The notes under the pieces: generated by a model
Told to the model about the DNA's origin: nothing
The model's database searches: none
The model's input: the letters and a program-made list of their open reading frames with translations, nothing else
Part shown: positions 21,201 through 32,687 of the stretch, piece after piece
How the letters are laid out: each line of letters begins with the position of its first letter
How positions within the stretch are numbered: position 1 is the first letter of the stretch
Assembly: GCF_030272615.1 (NCBI RefSeq)
Contig: NC_081414.1
Location: 236,344,733-236,408,732, forward strand
Length of the DNA stretch: 64,000 nt
Direction: 5' to 3'
Source of the DNA: Cryptomeria japonica
Taxonomy: Eukaryota > Streptophyta > Pinopsida > Cupressales > Cupressaceae
Made by a program: the position numbers and the translations under genes

Positions 21201-21907
21201 TTAGTCAATCCAGAGTCCGCAAGGCCGATTAAATTAAGAAGGCAACGACGGTTACATCGGAGAAGCGGTAAAAGCATAATATTGTGTTGTCGATAACCGA
21301 TGAGGCTATAGGTAAGACTCATACCAAATAGCGCAACATTGCAAATGTCACCAAATGTGAAGGTTGTAGCGAAAAGAAATTCCGAATAGCTTCGCCCAGA
21401 AATGACAGACCAAATAGATGCGGGCAACCTAACACCAATCACCCACCAAAACGATAGTACAACGAGACTAACATGCGTTTGTGTCTCGCGTTTTACCACG
21501 TATTTTTGGAGCCAGCAAACACGCATCCAGGCCGATATCTAATAATTTCAAACTAGAGCAAAATAAGAATAACCAAAGCAAAACAAAACAATAAAATTTT
21601 TGCACTACATATAAACCAAAACATGTAAATTTTCCCACTATATACAACCAGGAAAAAAAAGGCTACTCCACATACCTGACAACCTTCAGAAATAAAACCT
21701 CCTTCAAGAACGCACGCTGCCCTTGAATAGTAACTCCTCACTGCCTCCTTCTTGAAACCCTTCTTTCCCTTCAAAAACGTCCTTCAAAAACAGCATGACT
21801 TCAACAATGAGGGCTTTGGACACTTTCTTTAATCGTGCATTAGTCCCTTTATTCTTCCTTTTTTCCACATGACGCAAAAAATGGCGGGAGGATGCATTGT
21901 ACGGTTC

Positions 21908-22110
21908 ACCTAACACGTGTGTTAGTGGGGAGTGGCACATCCGCGTTCTACATCGTCCATTTTTTGATGAACGACTATGATTTTTTCCACATGAGGTCGT
22001 AGAAAATGGCGTTTGTATTTTGCTGAAATGGTACAGGGCGTACTATGATTTTACTAACACGTGTGTTAGTGGCGCGTTCTACATGGTTGATTTTTGACTG
22101 AACGACTGTG
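21908..22110. repeat. Two further palindrome-bearing repeat units
   Basis: ctaacacgtgtgttag occurs at 21910-21925 and again at 22053-22070. Each is followed by similar sequence (gtggcgcgttctacatggt and a gatttttgactgaacgactg..gatt block). These look like truncated members of the TIR/palindrome family. Confidence 0.6.
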
Positions 22111-23758
22111 ATTGACTAAGGAGTAAGGACACCACCTGTCAGTACCACGTACGAGAGGTTTTGGAGGGAGCCATCGCGGTTTGGAAGCCCGCACCCTCTT
22201 TTTCCCGTCGTTTTGGCATTTGAACGCAGTCATCTACACTTGTCGTCAGGTGTTTGTTTTTCATGGCTTTTAATGTGCGTGTTAGGCACAACACACCAAT
22301 GCGAGCCACGACCTAGGATCCGCCATCGTCCGACATGTCCACGTAGTTTCGCGTGGGCCCCGACATTTGAAACAACTGAGTCCAGGATGACTCCACGTCA
22401 TTTTCCCTGGGTCCGACGACTGTGCCAAATTGGCATGGTATGCATGTCTCGAACATGTTTATCGATGCATGTCATTGGTATGACAGGTCACTTTTGGAGC
22501 CAGAATAGACGTGTCCGGGATGTAGTTAATTGTTGTATGGTGGTAGTTGCAGGAAATGGGTAATTTTTTATGGTTATCGGCCCGATTTTGGCTGACTCTT
22601 TATGTAAACTTTTAATTCTACTATTAATAAAATATCTTGCTATTACAGATCAAAAGAAATTTTACATTTTCTCTTGCTTGCATTTATATCCTATAACGTT
22701 TTAAACTTAGATAAAATAACCATGATATTTCTTGTATTAACGAAAATCATAGTAAATTAGAATAAGAGCATATGACTTTTTTTTTTTTACATTTTAAACT
22801 TGGATAAAGCAATTATAACATCTGTAACTTGGTTAAAGAAAAAATTGTAACAAGTCAATATAAGAGTAGGTGACTTTATTTTTAACTCAATTAGTATGTT
22901 TTGTTTCTGTTTTCATTTGTGTTCTACCAATTAGATTGAATGAGCAATTTTTGTGGGCATCTTATATTGAGATGGTGCTTACAAATAAAACTAAATTTGT
23001 TAGAACTTCAATTCTCAAAGAATTAAAGGTTACAATCACTTTGGGATGAGAGCTCTAAGGTGCTTGGGGAAGATGAATGGTCTCCTTTCCTTGGTGAACT
23101 ATTGTTGCTCTCCCTCCTATGGTTGATTCATTTTTCTATTATTTTCACCACCCCTAGAATATCAAACTATTTTTTTCTTATTGTGGGTGGTTGGCTTCTT
23201 TAAATTTACATTTGTTGAATAACTAGTTGGGTCTTTTTCAAAGATTCACAAATTAAGACTCTAGGACCCAAACCAAGACTAAATCAATCAATCAACAGCT
23301 AGGCAAATCAATAAGTGATTTCCCTCTTAATTTTTTTTTAAGGTACAACTCCCTCCTTTGGAAATTTTTTGTTGTTTTCTTTTTTAATAAAAGATTTGTG
23401 CATACTTTTTACCCAAAACTAGTAAAGGAACTGACAAATGCTCATTACCATGAAACAATTGTGATGCAAATGATTACTCTTAGATAAAGACGATACAAAG
23501 ATCATCTTACAAAACTTAGATAAGTTTATGAAAAAAAATATACGTTCAAAGGTAAATGTCTACATTCAGATAACGTTCGGGACATTTATAAAACGATATC
23601 AATTATTGAGTACAGTAAAACACCGATATGAACATTCATACCACAAAGATCACCATATTCAAGGATTTGAAAGCAAAGTCCCAAACTTTATCAGCATTAA
23701 ACCAGATATACAAAATATCTATAAAACTCAAAACTAACATCAACAAAACTTTCATATT
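22111..23758. other. Non-coding, AT-rich; left flank of the Tat element
   Basis: An imperfect duplication of an attttaaacttrgataaa block is visible around 22690-22860. A tcacttttggagccagaatagac word near 22487-22510 is a remnant end of the TIR/palindrome family. No coding region was recognised. Confidence 0.45.
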
Positions 23759-23763
23759 GTTCT

Positions 23764-24541
23764 TGTTTATGGTGAAAATGGATAACAATAATAACAATAT
23801 TGAAAGGCTAAATGAATCCAACCACTAAACCCTAGCCTAACAATCAACAAAGATCCACCATAACATATGAAGATTACCTAAGACAATGCAAATCAAATGA
23901 AATCACAAAGATTATACCATCACATGTCCAATAGGGTTTGGATCTCCATTCTTCCTATCTCCATTGATCTTGCTTGATATATTTGCTCTCAGATTTTTAT
24001 ATGCACAAGAGCTCAACAAAGAACGGAATGTGGTTGCAAGTAGGATCGTAGTGTAGCCAAGTACTCCAAAATCAGTCATTAGTCATTAGGGTTAGACAAT
24101 GAAGGAAGCATCTCCTTAAATAGAAGACACAATATGAAATGGAGGGATAAGATTGAGAGGTGTAAAAAGAGAGGTCGGCTAGGATTAGAGGGTAGGTAGA
24201 AGAAATACCAAAATAATGAAAGAGGTAGGTAGTGTAGGAATTAAGAGATGAATGACATGTGTCATGGGTAGAAAAAGCTAATGAATTAATTAAACAAATA
24301 AAGATTTATTTAATTAATAGAAGAAGTAGGATAATTAAATAAATAAAATATTTATTTAATTTAGGAAAGGGATAATTTAAATAAATAAATGTATTTATTT
24401 AAATGAGAAATAAGGCTAGAAGAAGATAAATGAATTAATTAAATAAATAAAGATTTATTTAATTAATAGAAGAATTAGGCTTAGATAATTAAATAAATAA
24501 AATATTTATTTAATTAGATATGACAATTTTAGGTGTCTACA
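23764..24541 (-). repeat. Tat 3' LTR (778 bp)
   Basis: In element sense it starts TGTAGACACC and ends in ACA. The first 270 bp in sense (24270-24541) contain five AT-rich hairpins of attaaataaat type. A TATA candidate in sense (tctatttaagg) lies at about 24115-24126. Confidence 0.95.
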
Positions 24542-24556
24542 TTTTGCCCCTCTTTG
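24542..24556 (-). promoter_or_regulatory. Polypurine tract of the Tat element
   Basis: In element sense the sequence immediately before the 3' LTR reads aaagaggggcaaaa, a typical PPT in the required position. Confidence 0.85.
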
Positions 24557-24784
24557 AGACAATGCGGCTTGTCGCGTTGTTTCAAAGAAGATAAGATGAA
24601 CTGATACAAAGTTGCCCCAGAATGGGAATGATATGCCCCCTCGAGAGATTGGATGAAAATGTCTGAAAAGATTGTAGACAATCTCTCGATAAGAAAGAAA
24701 GGCTAGAATGGACTGACCGGATAAGGTGACAAAGTCACGGGATGAAGAATACTAACTCAGGAAATAAAGGCGAGGGCTAGGGTA

Positions 24785-24800
24785 GGCTATAAGATAGACC
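24785..24800 (+). promoter_or_regulatory. Candidate TATA box for the antisense ORF
   Basis: ggctataagatag lies about 95 bp upstream of the ATG at 24886 on the plus strand, giving a short plausible 5' leader. It is inside the retroelement and drives away from the 3' LTR. Assignment rests on sequence and spacing only. Confidence 0.4.
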
Positions 24801-25070
24801 ACGGGCAAAAGACATCCTCATTGTCATCTACACCCTCACGAGATCACAGTGCAGAGCGAGAAAAGAGCAGCAGCAGTCAGCAGCGATGGCTTTCGTTCAT
24901 AGATTCGACCGCGTTCGCCGATTCCAGAGGCCAGCAGAGGCAGGAGAGCCGGTAAGTACCACCAAACCTCCTCGTACTTTCATGCATTTCAATTTTTGTC
25001 ATTAATGCTCAATAGGTAGCAATAAATGCGCTAGGAATAGGGTATTAAAAAAATGCAAAAACATAGAACC

Positions 25071-25336
25071 GCGTCTATGTCAGTGCCAGGCGCGTCTGTG
25101 TCCAACAAGCGCGTCTGTGTCAGGTCCAGGTGCGTCTATGACTAGGACCGCGTTTGTGATAAATGCGGACGCGTTTGTGAATTGTAGAGGCGTTTGTGTC
25201 ATGTAGGGACGTCTATGTTCCCTAGCCGCGTTTGTGCATGATACAAGCACGTTTGTGTTCAGAAAGCGCGTTTATGTTGCAGAAGCGCGTTTGTGCAGTC
25301 TAGAAGCGCGTTTATGAGTTTAAAGCGCGTTTGTGT
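25071..25336 (+). repeat. GCGTYTGTGT decamer array, 14 copies
   Basis: Fourteen variants of gcgtctgtgt or gcgtttgtgt, with A for G at position 7 in some, are spaced roughly 15-25 bp apart with unrelated spacers. The irregular spacing argues against a simple satellite. The same word in reverse complement forms two arrays in the element leader (37452-37601 and 38811-39064). Confidence 0.85.
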
Positions 25337-25465
25337 GTCAAAAATGCATGGTTTTGGTCTTCTAGGTCAAATCGACAGTTCTGTGATAAACATACGCTGT
25401 CGATTGGATAAGCTGCTGAGAGGATACACTCAAGCAGGTCCTCTAGGAAGACTAGGATAGATCAA

Positions 25466-25704
25466 GGCACTTTGTGATGAACAGGGAGTACCAGGATAGG
25501 CAGCACTTTGTGATGAACAGGGAGTGCGAATGTGAGTAACACTTTGTGATGAACAGGGAATGTCACACACGTAGTACTTTGTGATGAACAGGGAGCACTA
25601 CTAGGATAGATAGCAACACTTTGTGATGAACAGTGAGTGTCACTAGGATAGATAACCATATGCATTTAGATAGCAAGTAGCATTTTGTGATAAACAGGGA
25701 ATGC
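25466..25704 (-). repeat. Six-copy stem-loop repeat with compensatory changes
   Basis: Copies lie at 25466-25492, 25503-25527, 25539-25563, 25571-25601, 25616-25640 and 25680-25704. Each has the 15-nt loop ttgtgatgaacaggg (one or two changes in copies 5 and 6) between short arms. The arms vary but stay complementary: GCACT/AGTGC, ACACT/AGTGT, GCATT/AATGC. The three imperfect copies each have one A:C mismatch on the plus strand, which is a G:U pair if the minus strand is transcribed. An RNA hairpin in gag-pol-sense transcripts is therefore the natural reading. Confidence 0.7.
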
Positions 25705-27849
25705 CACGATAACTGACATGATTGATTGGTTGACTGCAAGAGTATTTGCCTATGCTGGAGTCACGGGAGAGATTCCCGTCTACACAGAGATTGCGACCAG
25801 AGTTGTCGATTCAGGACAGGATTGCTATTGAGGAGATGGGCCTCAGACATGTGCTATATGTGCCCGAGTTTCGGGCAAACATGGGTTTGCTGACTGCACT
25901 GGCGGAGAGATGGCACTCCGAGACTTGCACGTTTCACTTGCCTATGGGGGAGATGACAGTGACGCTCGAGGATGTCTATAGGATACTGCATATACCGATC
26001 GATGGAGAGCTGATTCCATATGATCGAGATGGAGACAGGGAGGCACTGAGACGGGTATTCCAGGATCCTGGTTTGGAGATGAGAGCAGGGCACGTGGCAT
26101 GGGATACCATGAACGCGACAGGTTTAGCGTTACCAGCTGTTATTGGAGGAGCCATCAGTGGTTTCTTGTGTCCTAACAGGGCTACACGGGGATTGGCAGT
26201 GGGCTGGGGAGGAGCACTGGAGACACTGGTGACTGAGCACACCAGATATGCCTAGGGTCCATGTGTCCTGGCACATTTATACTATGAGCTGCATCAGTTT
26301 GTCTATCATGGATCAGTAGGACTGGGCTGTGGAGTGACGCTGTTACAGGTGTGGGCATATGAGCACCTTCCTATCACACGGCCGATTCATTTCAGGGGCA
26401 GAGGACATGGACGGAGCTTTGTACATTTGTATGATATGATTACGTCACAGCCTCGGATTGGTTGGCTGGAGCACTGGAGGCGTGTTATAGATGATATTGA
26501 CACAGTCATCTGGAGGCCGTACCTGGGGTGCGAGGAGTGGGAGGACGATGCCGTGGAGCTGCCATATACATTCAGGAGCAGATATCTGATTGGGCGGACG
26601 CCCTACATACTGGAGAGGCAGCTGGTTGACAGGGTAGGCAGACAGTTCGGCCGGATTCAGAGGATGCCACGAGGCTCGGGCATGTATGCCCGTACAGTCA
26701 AGGATCAGGCACAGTTCGGACCACTGTTATCGTATGATCAGGCCGTGACACAAATGACAGAGATGATGCCATTACCTTGGGATATGTGGCTGGAGGTGGA
26801 GGATGCAGGGATGGACGCAGAGTACGCTGCATATTGGGCAGAGCATCCATTTCCACGGTTGACAGATCCGGGAGAGCTGCTGGAGGGAGAGGTTGGAGGG
26901 GATGATGATGATGATGGTGGAGGGGATGGAGGTAGGGGCCGACGGAGGTGGAGGGGAGTAGTGGGGGAGAGGCGGGTAGCACCTCGGAGGGAGGGAGGAC
27001 AAGAGGGAGCAGCCCAGGTGGTGAGGGGTCGAGGTGGATTGCCCCTACAGGTACCAGCAGCACAGGGTCCTAGAGCACAGGGACCTAGACAGGGATAGGT
27101 GCAGGGATAGGCACATGTACAAAGATAGGTGCAGGTTCCCAGGCATGTTCAGAGACAGGTACCTATTCAGGCACCGAGACAGGTACAGGGGGAGGTACAA
27201 GAGCAGGTACCTACAGAGGAGGAGCCACAGGCAGAGGCTGAGGGTGGAGATCCTGAGGAGGATGAGCTGCTAGAGCTGAGAGAGATCTGCCAGGGCCAGG
27301 CAGACGAGATCCAGGAGTTAGAGAGGGAGAGGGATCACCTCAGGATCAGGCTCCGGGATACAGAGCGAGAGAGGGATCAGGCCATCCAGCGATATACTGA
27401 GGCTGAGACAGCTCTGAGGGCAGGGAGGCAGGGAGGTAGGCGGCAGAGGACGCAGGGGCAGGCTACGCATATGTGCTGCGAGTCGGAGAGGAGATAGGTT
27501 ATTGGAGGGACCTGTACTATGGTGTCGTGCCAGCGGATCAGTGGGCGAGGAGCTTCCATAGACCATCGCGTACAGTGACGGCTACGGGAGGGAGTCGTAG
27601 GAGGTAGGCATCTAGCGGTGGGGTCATGGGTCCTCCACCACCACCAGATAGGCAGGGTGATCCTGGAGCGGGTCCATCTAGAGCTCAGACTCCGTCGAGG
27701 CCAGGCGGCTCCGAGGGAGGGAGTTCATCATAGCCATAGAGGGCTCCCCTTTGTATCAGTATATGTACCATTTTTGTATTGTAGACACCTGCGGGTGATT
27801 TTGTAGCCATATGATTTTTGACATCATTGTATCATGACACATTTTGATT

Positions 27850-28180
27850 ATATATGAGATGATTCATCATTTTTGCGGCAGCTATATGCATGTGTACCTT
27901 ATGTGATGAGATGTTCTTATGATATGGATGCAAATATGTATATGATGCAATGCAATATATTTTTGTTCTTTTATGTTGTATATGTGATGCATGATGCAAA
28001 TGTGAATGTATGTAATGCAAATGAATATGATAATGCAAATGATTATTTACATGATAAAAATGTAAAATGTGCTAATATGTGTTGTATGCAGGATGTGATG
28101 CAATTGTGATATCTATATGTATGTATGAAATGCTTATATGTGGTGATGCAGGTGCAAACTATATGAAATGCAAATGTTTT
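27850..28180. repeat. Cryptic simple repeat built on gatgcaaatg
   Basis: About eight variants of gatgcaaatg or aatgcaaatg within 330 bp of otherwise AT-rich DNA, downstream of the antisense ORF. It is probably replication-slippage-derived low-complexity sequence. Confidence 0.55.
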
Positions 28181-29432
28181 TGGTGTGTCATTATACTCAG
28201 TCATGTGATAGTGGGCTACGCGGACTCGAGAAAGACAATGGAATTCAATCAAGAAAGGGGGATGGAAGACAGAAGATATGAACGTGAAAGAGCTTCTTGT
28301 GCGTTATCATCATTGAGCTTATTATGGCAGGTAGGTTATGACAATCGAGACATTTTTTCGGCCCAAAAAGTCATTGTACCTGTTTGCATGGAGATAAGAC
28401 AGTCACAAACAAGGAATGCCCCAGTTCATACTAGACTCACAGTGTCCTCATATCCTTGGACAAGTCATAGCATTACTAAAAGACAATCCATAGACAGCAA
28501 ATGCAAATAGGTGACGATACCCCATCCTCGCCTTTCTTAGTCAAAGACATCCTGGAGATAGAATCTCTAGTCAAAGACATCCGGAAAAGCTAAAAGACAT
28601 GTCACCATAAAGATGAAATCAAAAGAAAACCAAAACTTGACACCAACATCCACTGTAGTCCTCAAGTTTAGTGTCTCTTGTCACTTGTATAAGTCTTATT
28701 CGATTGTGGTCACAATGTTCACTTTCACAAAAAGGATAGATAGCACTGAACCATATGTTGTCTGAGTCTGTTGAAAGATTTGATTTGTTGAAGCCCATTG
28801 TTGCTACTGTGTCTCATCTAAAACTGACTGAATCCATGAAACTGATACTTTATTGTGGAGAAGATGAAACTTTATTGCGGATCTGTGATGCAAATGTTGC
28901 TTTATTGCGGATTGTGCGCGGATAGACTGAAGAAAGCTGGAAGAAACTATACTCCTCAAAACATGTGATGTTCTCAGTTCCACACCCATCACTAGACGTA
29001 GGATTTTGCCTTAGCCACAGATAGGGTCTGATTTATTATGGATGGAAAGGGAGTGAAAAAGGAGGTTATTATGAATGGCTAACCAATCTTGGGTAGATCA
29101 ATAACAAGCCATGATGGGAATAGGTAAGTTTATTATGAACGAGTAGGTTGTGAGTGTGTGCAAAGTGAAGGATGAAAGAGAATCCTAAAGGAGGGAGGAG
29201 CAAAGTCTCTACGCATGGCGCTGGTGACCCAATTTTCACCATGGTACTTGCCCAGGGCGCCATCGAAGTGGTTTTCACCGTTGGACGAAATTATTTCTCT
29301 TTACTTTTTTTGATTTTTCAATGTTTTTTTTTTTTTGTGTCACAAGGCGCCTGTTTGCCAGGTTTTCACCAAGTAATGATTTTTTTGTTTTATAATTTTT
29401 TTGTATTTTTTGAATTAGGATACTCTGATGAG
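28181..29432. other. 3' untranslated region of the Tat element (gag-pol sense)
   Basis: Separates the end of integrase (29433) from the antisense ORF. It contains three short repeats of ctttattgcggat at 28845-28915. I recognise no coding sequence. Confidence 0.5.
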
Positions 29433-30530
29433 CTATGTGTAGAACCGGCGAAGGTGCATGCTGTTGATAGGATCCTCCAAAGATTCCCCTTCTGTAGTTG
29501 AGAGCTGATATGCCCGAGATCCATATACCGCTGTGATGATGTAAGGACCAAGCCAGTTTGGTTCGAACTTGCCCTTCTTATCTCTGTCTTGCTGATTCTT
29601 GGGGTTCTCTCTGAGTACTAAGTCACCTACCTCAAATGCGTGAGGCTTGACTTTGTGATTGTAGCTGCGACTCATTCTTTGTTGGTAAGCCTTGAGATGA
29701 TTAAAAGCAGTGTGTCTTCATTCCTCCAGCAGTTCTAGTTCTTGTAAGCGAGAGATCCTGTAATCTTCATCGTTGATTATGTTTCTCAAGGAGACTCGTA
29801 AAGAAGGTAACTCGACTTCAATAGGCAAGATGGCTTCAGCGCCGTAGACAAGCGAATAGGGTGTAGCTCCTGTAGGTGTGTGGACACTTGTGCGGTAGGC
29901 CCAAAGTGCAGGATTAAGTTGGATATGCCAGTTACGGCCAGCGTCGTCGACTATCTTTTTAAGGATTTTAAGAATTGTTTTGTTAGATGCCTCAGCTTGG
30001 CCATTACCTTGGGGGTAATATGGTGTGGAGAAACGATGAGAGATATGGAAGCGGTCACAGAGTTCACGAACATCCTGATTTTTGAAGGGTCGCCCGTTAT
30101 CAGTAATAATGGAAGTAGGAATCCCGTATCGGCAAATGATGTAGTTCAGGATGAAGGTAGCGATTTGTTTCCTAGTAACTTGTGTGAGAGACACGGCTTC
30201 TATCCACTTTGTGAAATACTCTATGGCTGTGATAATGAATTTATGACCATTGGAAGAAGGAGGGTGAATCTTGCCTATGAGATCGAGTCCCCACTGACAA
30301 AAGGGCCAAGGAGATGCAAGTGGTTGTAGTTCTTGTGCTGGTGCATGTATGAGGTCTCCATGAATTTGACACTGCCTACACTTCTTGACAAACTGATATG
30401 AGTCTTTTTCCATAGTAGGCCAGTAATATCCAGTCCTGATGAGTTTCTTGGCCAAGGTAGGACCACTAGTATGCGGACCACATATCCCTTCATGCACTTC
30501 TCGTAATGTAATCTGAGCTTCGTCACTCTC
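29433..30530 (-). pseudogene. Tat integrase (C-terminal part of gag-pol)
   Basis: Part of the same frame as gag-pol. It has an N-terminal HHCC zinc finger (H..ICGPH ... CRQC) and the catalytic triad D (WGLDLIG), D (ITDNG) and E (GQAE), with 35 residues between the second D and E, as in retroviral-type integrases. The C-terminal domain begins with an SRSYN..VKP segment and ends with a W-x-GPY module near 29500 and a normal stop. A TGA at 29718-29720 interrupts the frame between core and C-terminal domain. The core is otherwise intact. No chromodomain is seen, as expected for Tat. Confidence 0.9.
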
Positions 30531-30560
30531 TAAACATATAAGAAGGGTGCCATCTAGACC

Positions 30561-31436
30561 TCATCGGTATAGGATATCAGCTAAAATGACGTATCGAGAG
30601 GATTGGCGAATGAAAGTACGGCGTTGATTGTTCGATAGATCGGGAGGTAAGATATTGTCGTGAAGGTATGTGAATATGGAACCATATAACTGGGATTCAG
30701 GACCAACAACGCATATCATTTCCGTAGGAGTGATCTCATATGAGGGAACCAACAGGTTGTCTACCAGGAACTCATAGCAGGTCTCATTTTGTGGTAGATC
30801 AATGAGCGAAGCAATTGTAGCCATGGCATCTGCAGCACGATTCTGTTCTCTTGGTATCTGCTCAAACTCTATCTTTGCGAAGTGTTGTTTCAGATCATCT
30901 ACCAGTTGTTTGTAAGGCATTAGTTTTTCATCTTTTATTTGGTAATCATCAGTTGCTTGACGGATGACAAGTTGAGAATCCCCAAAAACCCGAAGTTCCT
31001 GGATCTTCCATTGAACTGCAATTCTTAATCCAGTTGTTAATGCCTCATATTCCGCTATATTGTTGGTGCAAGGAAATGATAAGCGGTATGATTTTGGTAT
31101 AGAATCGCCTTGAGGAGTTATAAAGAGTATACCCGCTCCTGCCCCATGCTGTGTGTAAGAGCCGTCAAAGTATAATTGCCATGGCTTTGCAAGTGATATT
31201 GTTAGAATGGACTCATCTGGAAATTCTGACTGTAGAGGAACATCATCTATCATGGGAGCATCTGCCAATTGATCTGCAATTGCTTGTCCTTTGATTGCTT
31301 TTCTATCTACATATTCGATGTCAAATTCACTCAAAATCATTACCCACCTGGCCAGTCGTCCAGTAGGTGTAGCTTTGTTGAGAAGATATTTTAGTGGATC
31401 AATTCTGGCAGTCAACCTAGTCTTGTGAGTGAGCAT
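30561..31436 (-). pseudogene. Tat archaeal-type RNaseH domain
   Basis: In frame with RT and integrase. The catalytic signature residues are present: the D of FDGS, the E of AEYEAL, the D of GDSQLV and a final D in NRAADAMA. This second RNaseH, additional to the one directly after RT, is diagnostic of the Tat lineage. It starts after TAG 31452-31454 and ends at TGA 30561-30563. Both are in-frame stops with coding-quality sequence on either side. Confidence 0.9.
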
Positions 31437-31451
31437 ATAATGTCGTAACTT

Positions 31452-32687
31452 CTATGAAGCAAAGACCACAGCGAGACATGCACACTCGATTGGTGTGTAA
31501 TTTAACTCATATCCCACCAATGTGCGACTGATATAGTACACTGCTTTTTCCTTGTCGTCGGCAACTTGTTGTGCTAGGAGTGCCCCCAGTGCCGTTGGAG
31601 TAGCTGATATGTAAAGTAGCAACGATTGATTTGGAATTGGTGGCATCAAAACTGGTGGGTTCAAAAGATAGTCTTTGAGCACCTGAAAAGCTTGTTGACA
31701 GTTCTCATCCCATTTGAACTTGATGTTTTTGTGTAGCAGGTGCTGGAAAGGATTACACTTATCTGCAAGTTGTGCTATGAATCTTCGTATGGACTGGAGT
31801 CTCCCTTGTAAAGATCGAAGTTGACTGATATTCTTGGGTGGCGGCATGTCCAAGATAGCCTTGACCTTTGCTGGATCGGCTTCTATTCCTCTTTTAGACA
31901 CAATGAATCCTAGGAGCTTCTCGGAGGTTACTCCAAAGACACATTTCTTTGGATTTAGTCTTACCTTGTATTTTTCCAGCCGATCAAAGACAACTGAAAG
32001 TATGTCCAAGTGTGTATCTCTGTCTATTGATTTTCCCAAAAGATCGTCAACATAATCTTCTACGGTTATATGCATGAGATCATGAAAAATAGTGGTCATC
32101 GCTCTTTGATACGTAGCACCTGCATTTTTCAGCCCAAAAGGCATGACATTCCAACAGAAGGTTCCCCATGGACAAGTGAATGATGTTTTATGTTGATCTT
32201 CAGGCGCAATCCTGATTTGATTATATCCAGAAAATCCGTCCATTAAAGATAGCATTTCATGACCTGTTGTAAGATCAACAATCAAGTCAATGTTTGGTAA
32301 TGGGAAATCGTCCTTTGGACAAGCCTTGTTGATATCTCTGAAGTCTGTACATATTCGGATACTGCGATCTGGTTTGCTGACAGGTACTAAATTGGAGATC
32401 CATTCGAGATAATCAATAGGGCGTATGAATCCGACATCCAATAATTTCTCCAGCTCTGCCTTGACGAGTAATGCCACTTGTGGGTGCATTTGCCTTAATT
32501 TCTGTTTTACTGGTTTTGCCCCCGGTTTGACTGTCAAATGATGCATTACCAAATCCGGATCTAGTCCAGGCATATCAGCGTATGACCATGCAAATTTGAT
32601 TTGTCGTTCCTTGAAGAAGCTTATGAATTTTGCCCTTTCCGACTCTGTCAATGATTGAGCCAAGAATATGTTGTGTGGAACCTCTTA
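31452..32687 (-). pseudogene. Tat reverse transcriptase and first RNaseH
   Basis: Polyprotein residues ~1430-1835. The RT fingers and palm are complete, including the first catalytic Asp (SLMDGFSGYNQI) and the YVDD box at about 32049-32060. The usual gypsy RNaseH follows (YISATPTALGALL, then YELNYTPIE). A TAA at 32685-32687 precedes it and a TAG at 31452 ends it. Both are in frame, with no frameshift on either side. The RT fold looks intact apart from the stops. Confidence 0.92.

Larger units (their letters stand above)
24952..25742 (+). other. Predicted intron of the antisense ORF
   Basis: Bounded by gtaagt and ag, it removes 791 bp and keeps the frame. It contains both the GCGTYTGTGT decamer array and the stem-loop repeat array, which occupy most of its length. 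Confidence 0.6.
24886..27733 (+). pseudogene. Antisense plant-mobile-domain (PMD) ORF of the Tat element, spliced, decayed
   Basis: Exon 1 is 24886-24951 (22 codons from ATG). A donor ccg/gtaagt at 24952 and an acceptor gcaagag/tat at 25742 join in phase 0 to exon 2 at 25743. The first ~270 codons of exon 2 have plant mobile domain character (RWHSETCTFHLPMGEMTVTLEDV, then LHIPIDGEL), matching the PMD found in MAIN/MAIL-type proteins and in extra ORFs of Tat elements. An acidic/Gly block, an Arg/Gln-rich repeat region, a coiled coil (ELERERDHLRIRLRDTERE) and a Pro/Ser tail follow. In-frame TAG codons lie at 26253, 27096, 27108 and 27126, and a frameshift lies near 27440. The C-terminal frame ends at 27733. 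It runs opposite to gag-pol. Confidence 0.78.

Noticed and set aside
25462-25665. 67-codon minus-strand ORF with repeated PVHHKVL
   Set aside because: It is the translation of the stem-loop repeat itself. The arms covary as RNA pairs rather than as codons, and there is no start context or domain.
25071-25704. CRISPR-like array
   Set aside because: The repeats are short, degenerate and irregularly spaced, the spacers are not uniform, and the host DNA is a plant retrotransposon. They are better explained as element-specific motif arrays.
26698-27063. Minus-strand open frames (Pro/His-rich) opposite the PMD gene
   Set aside because: Shadow of the GC-rich, Gly/Arg-coding plus strand. Low-complexity composition.
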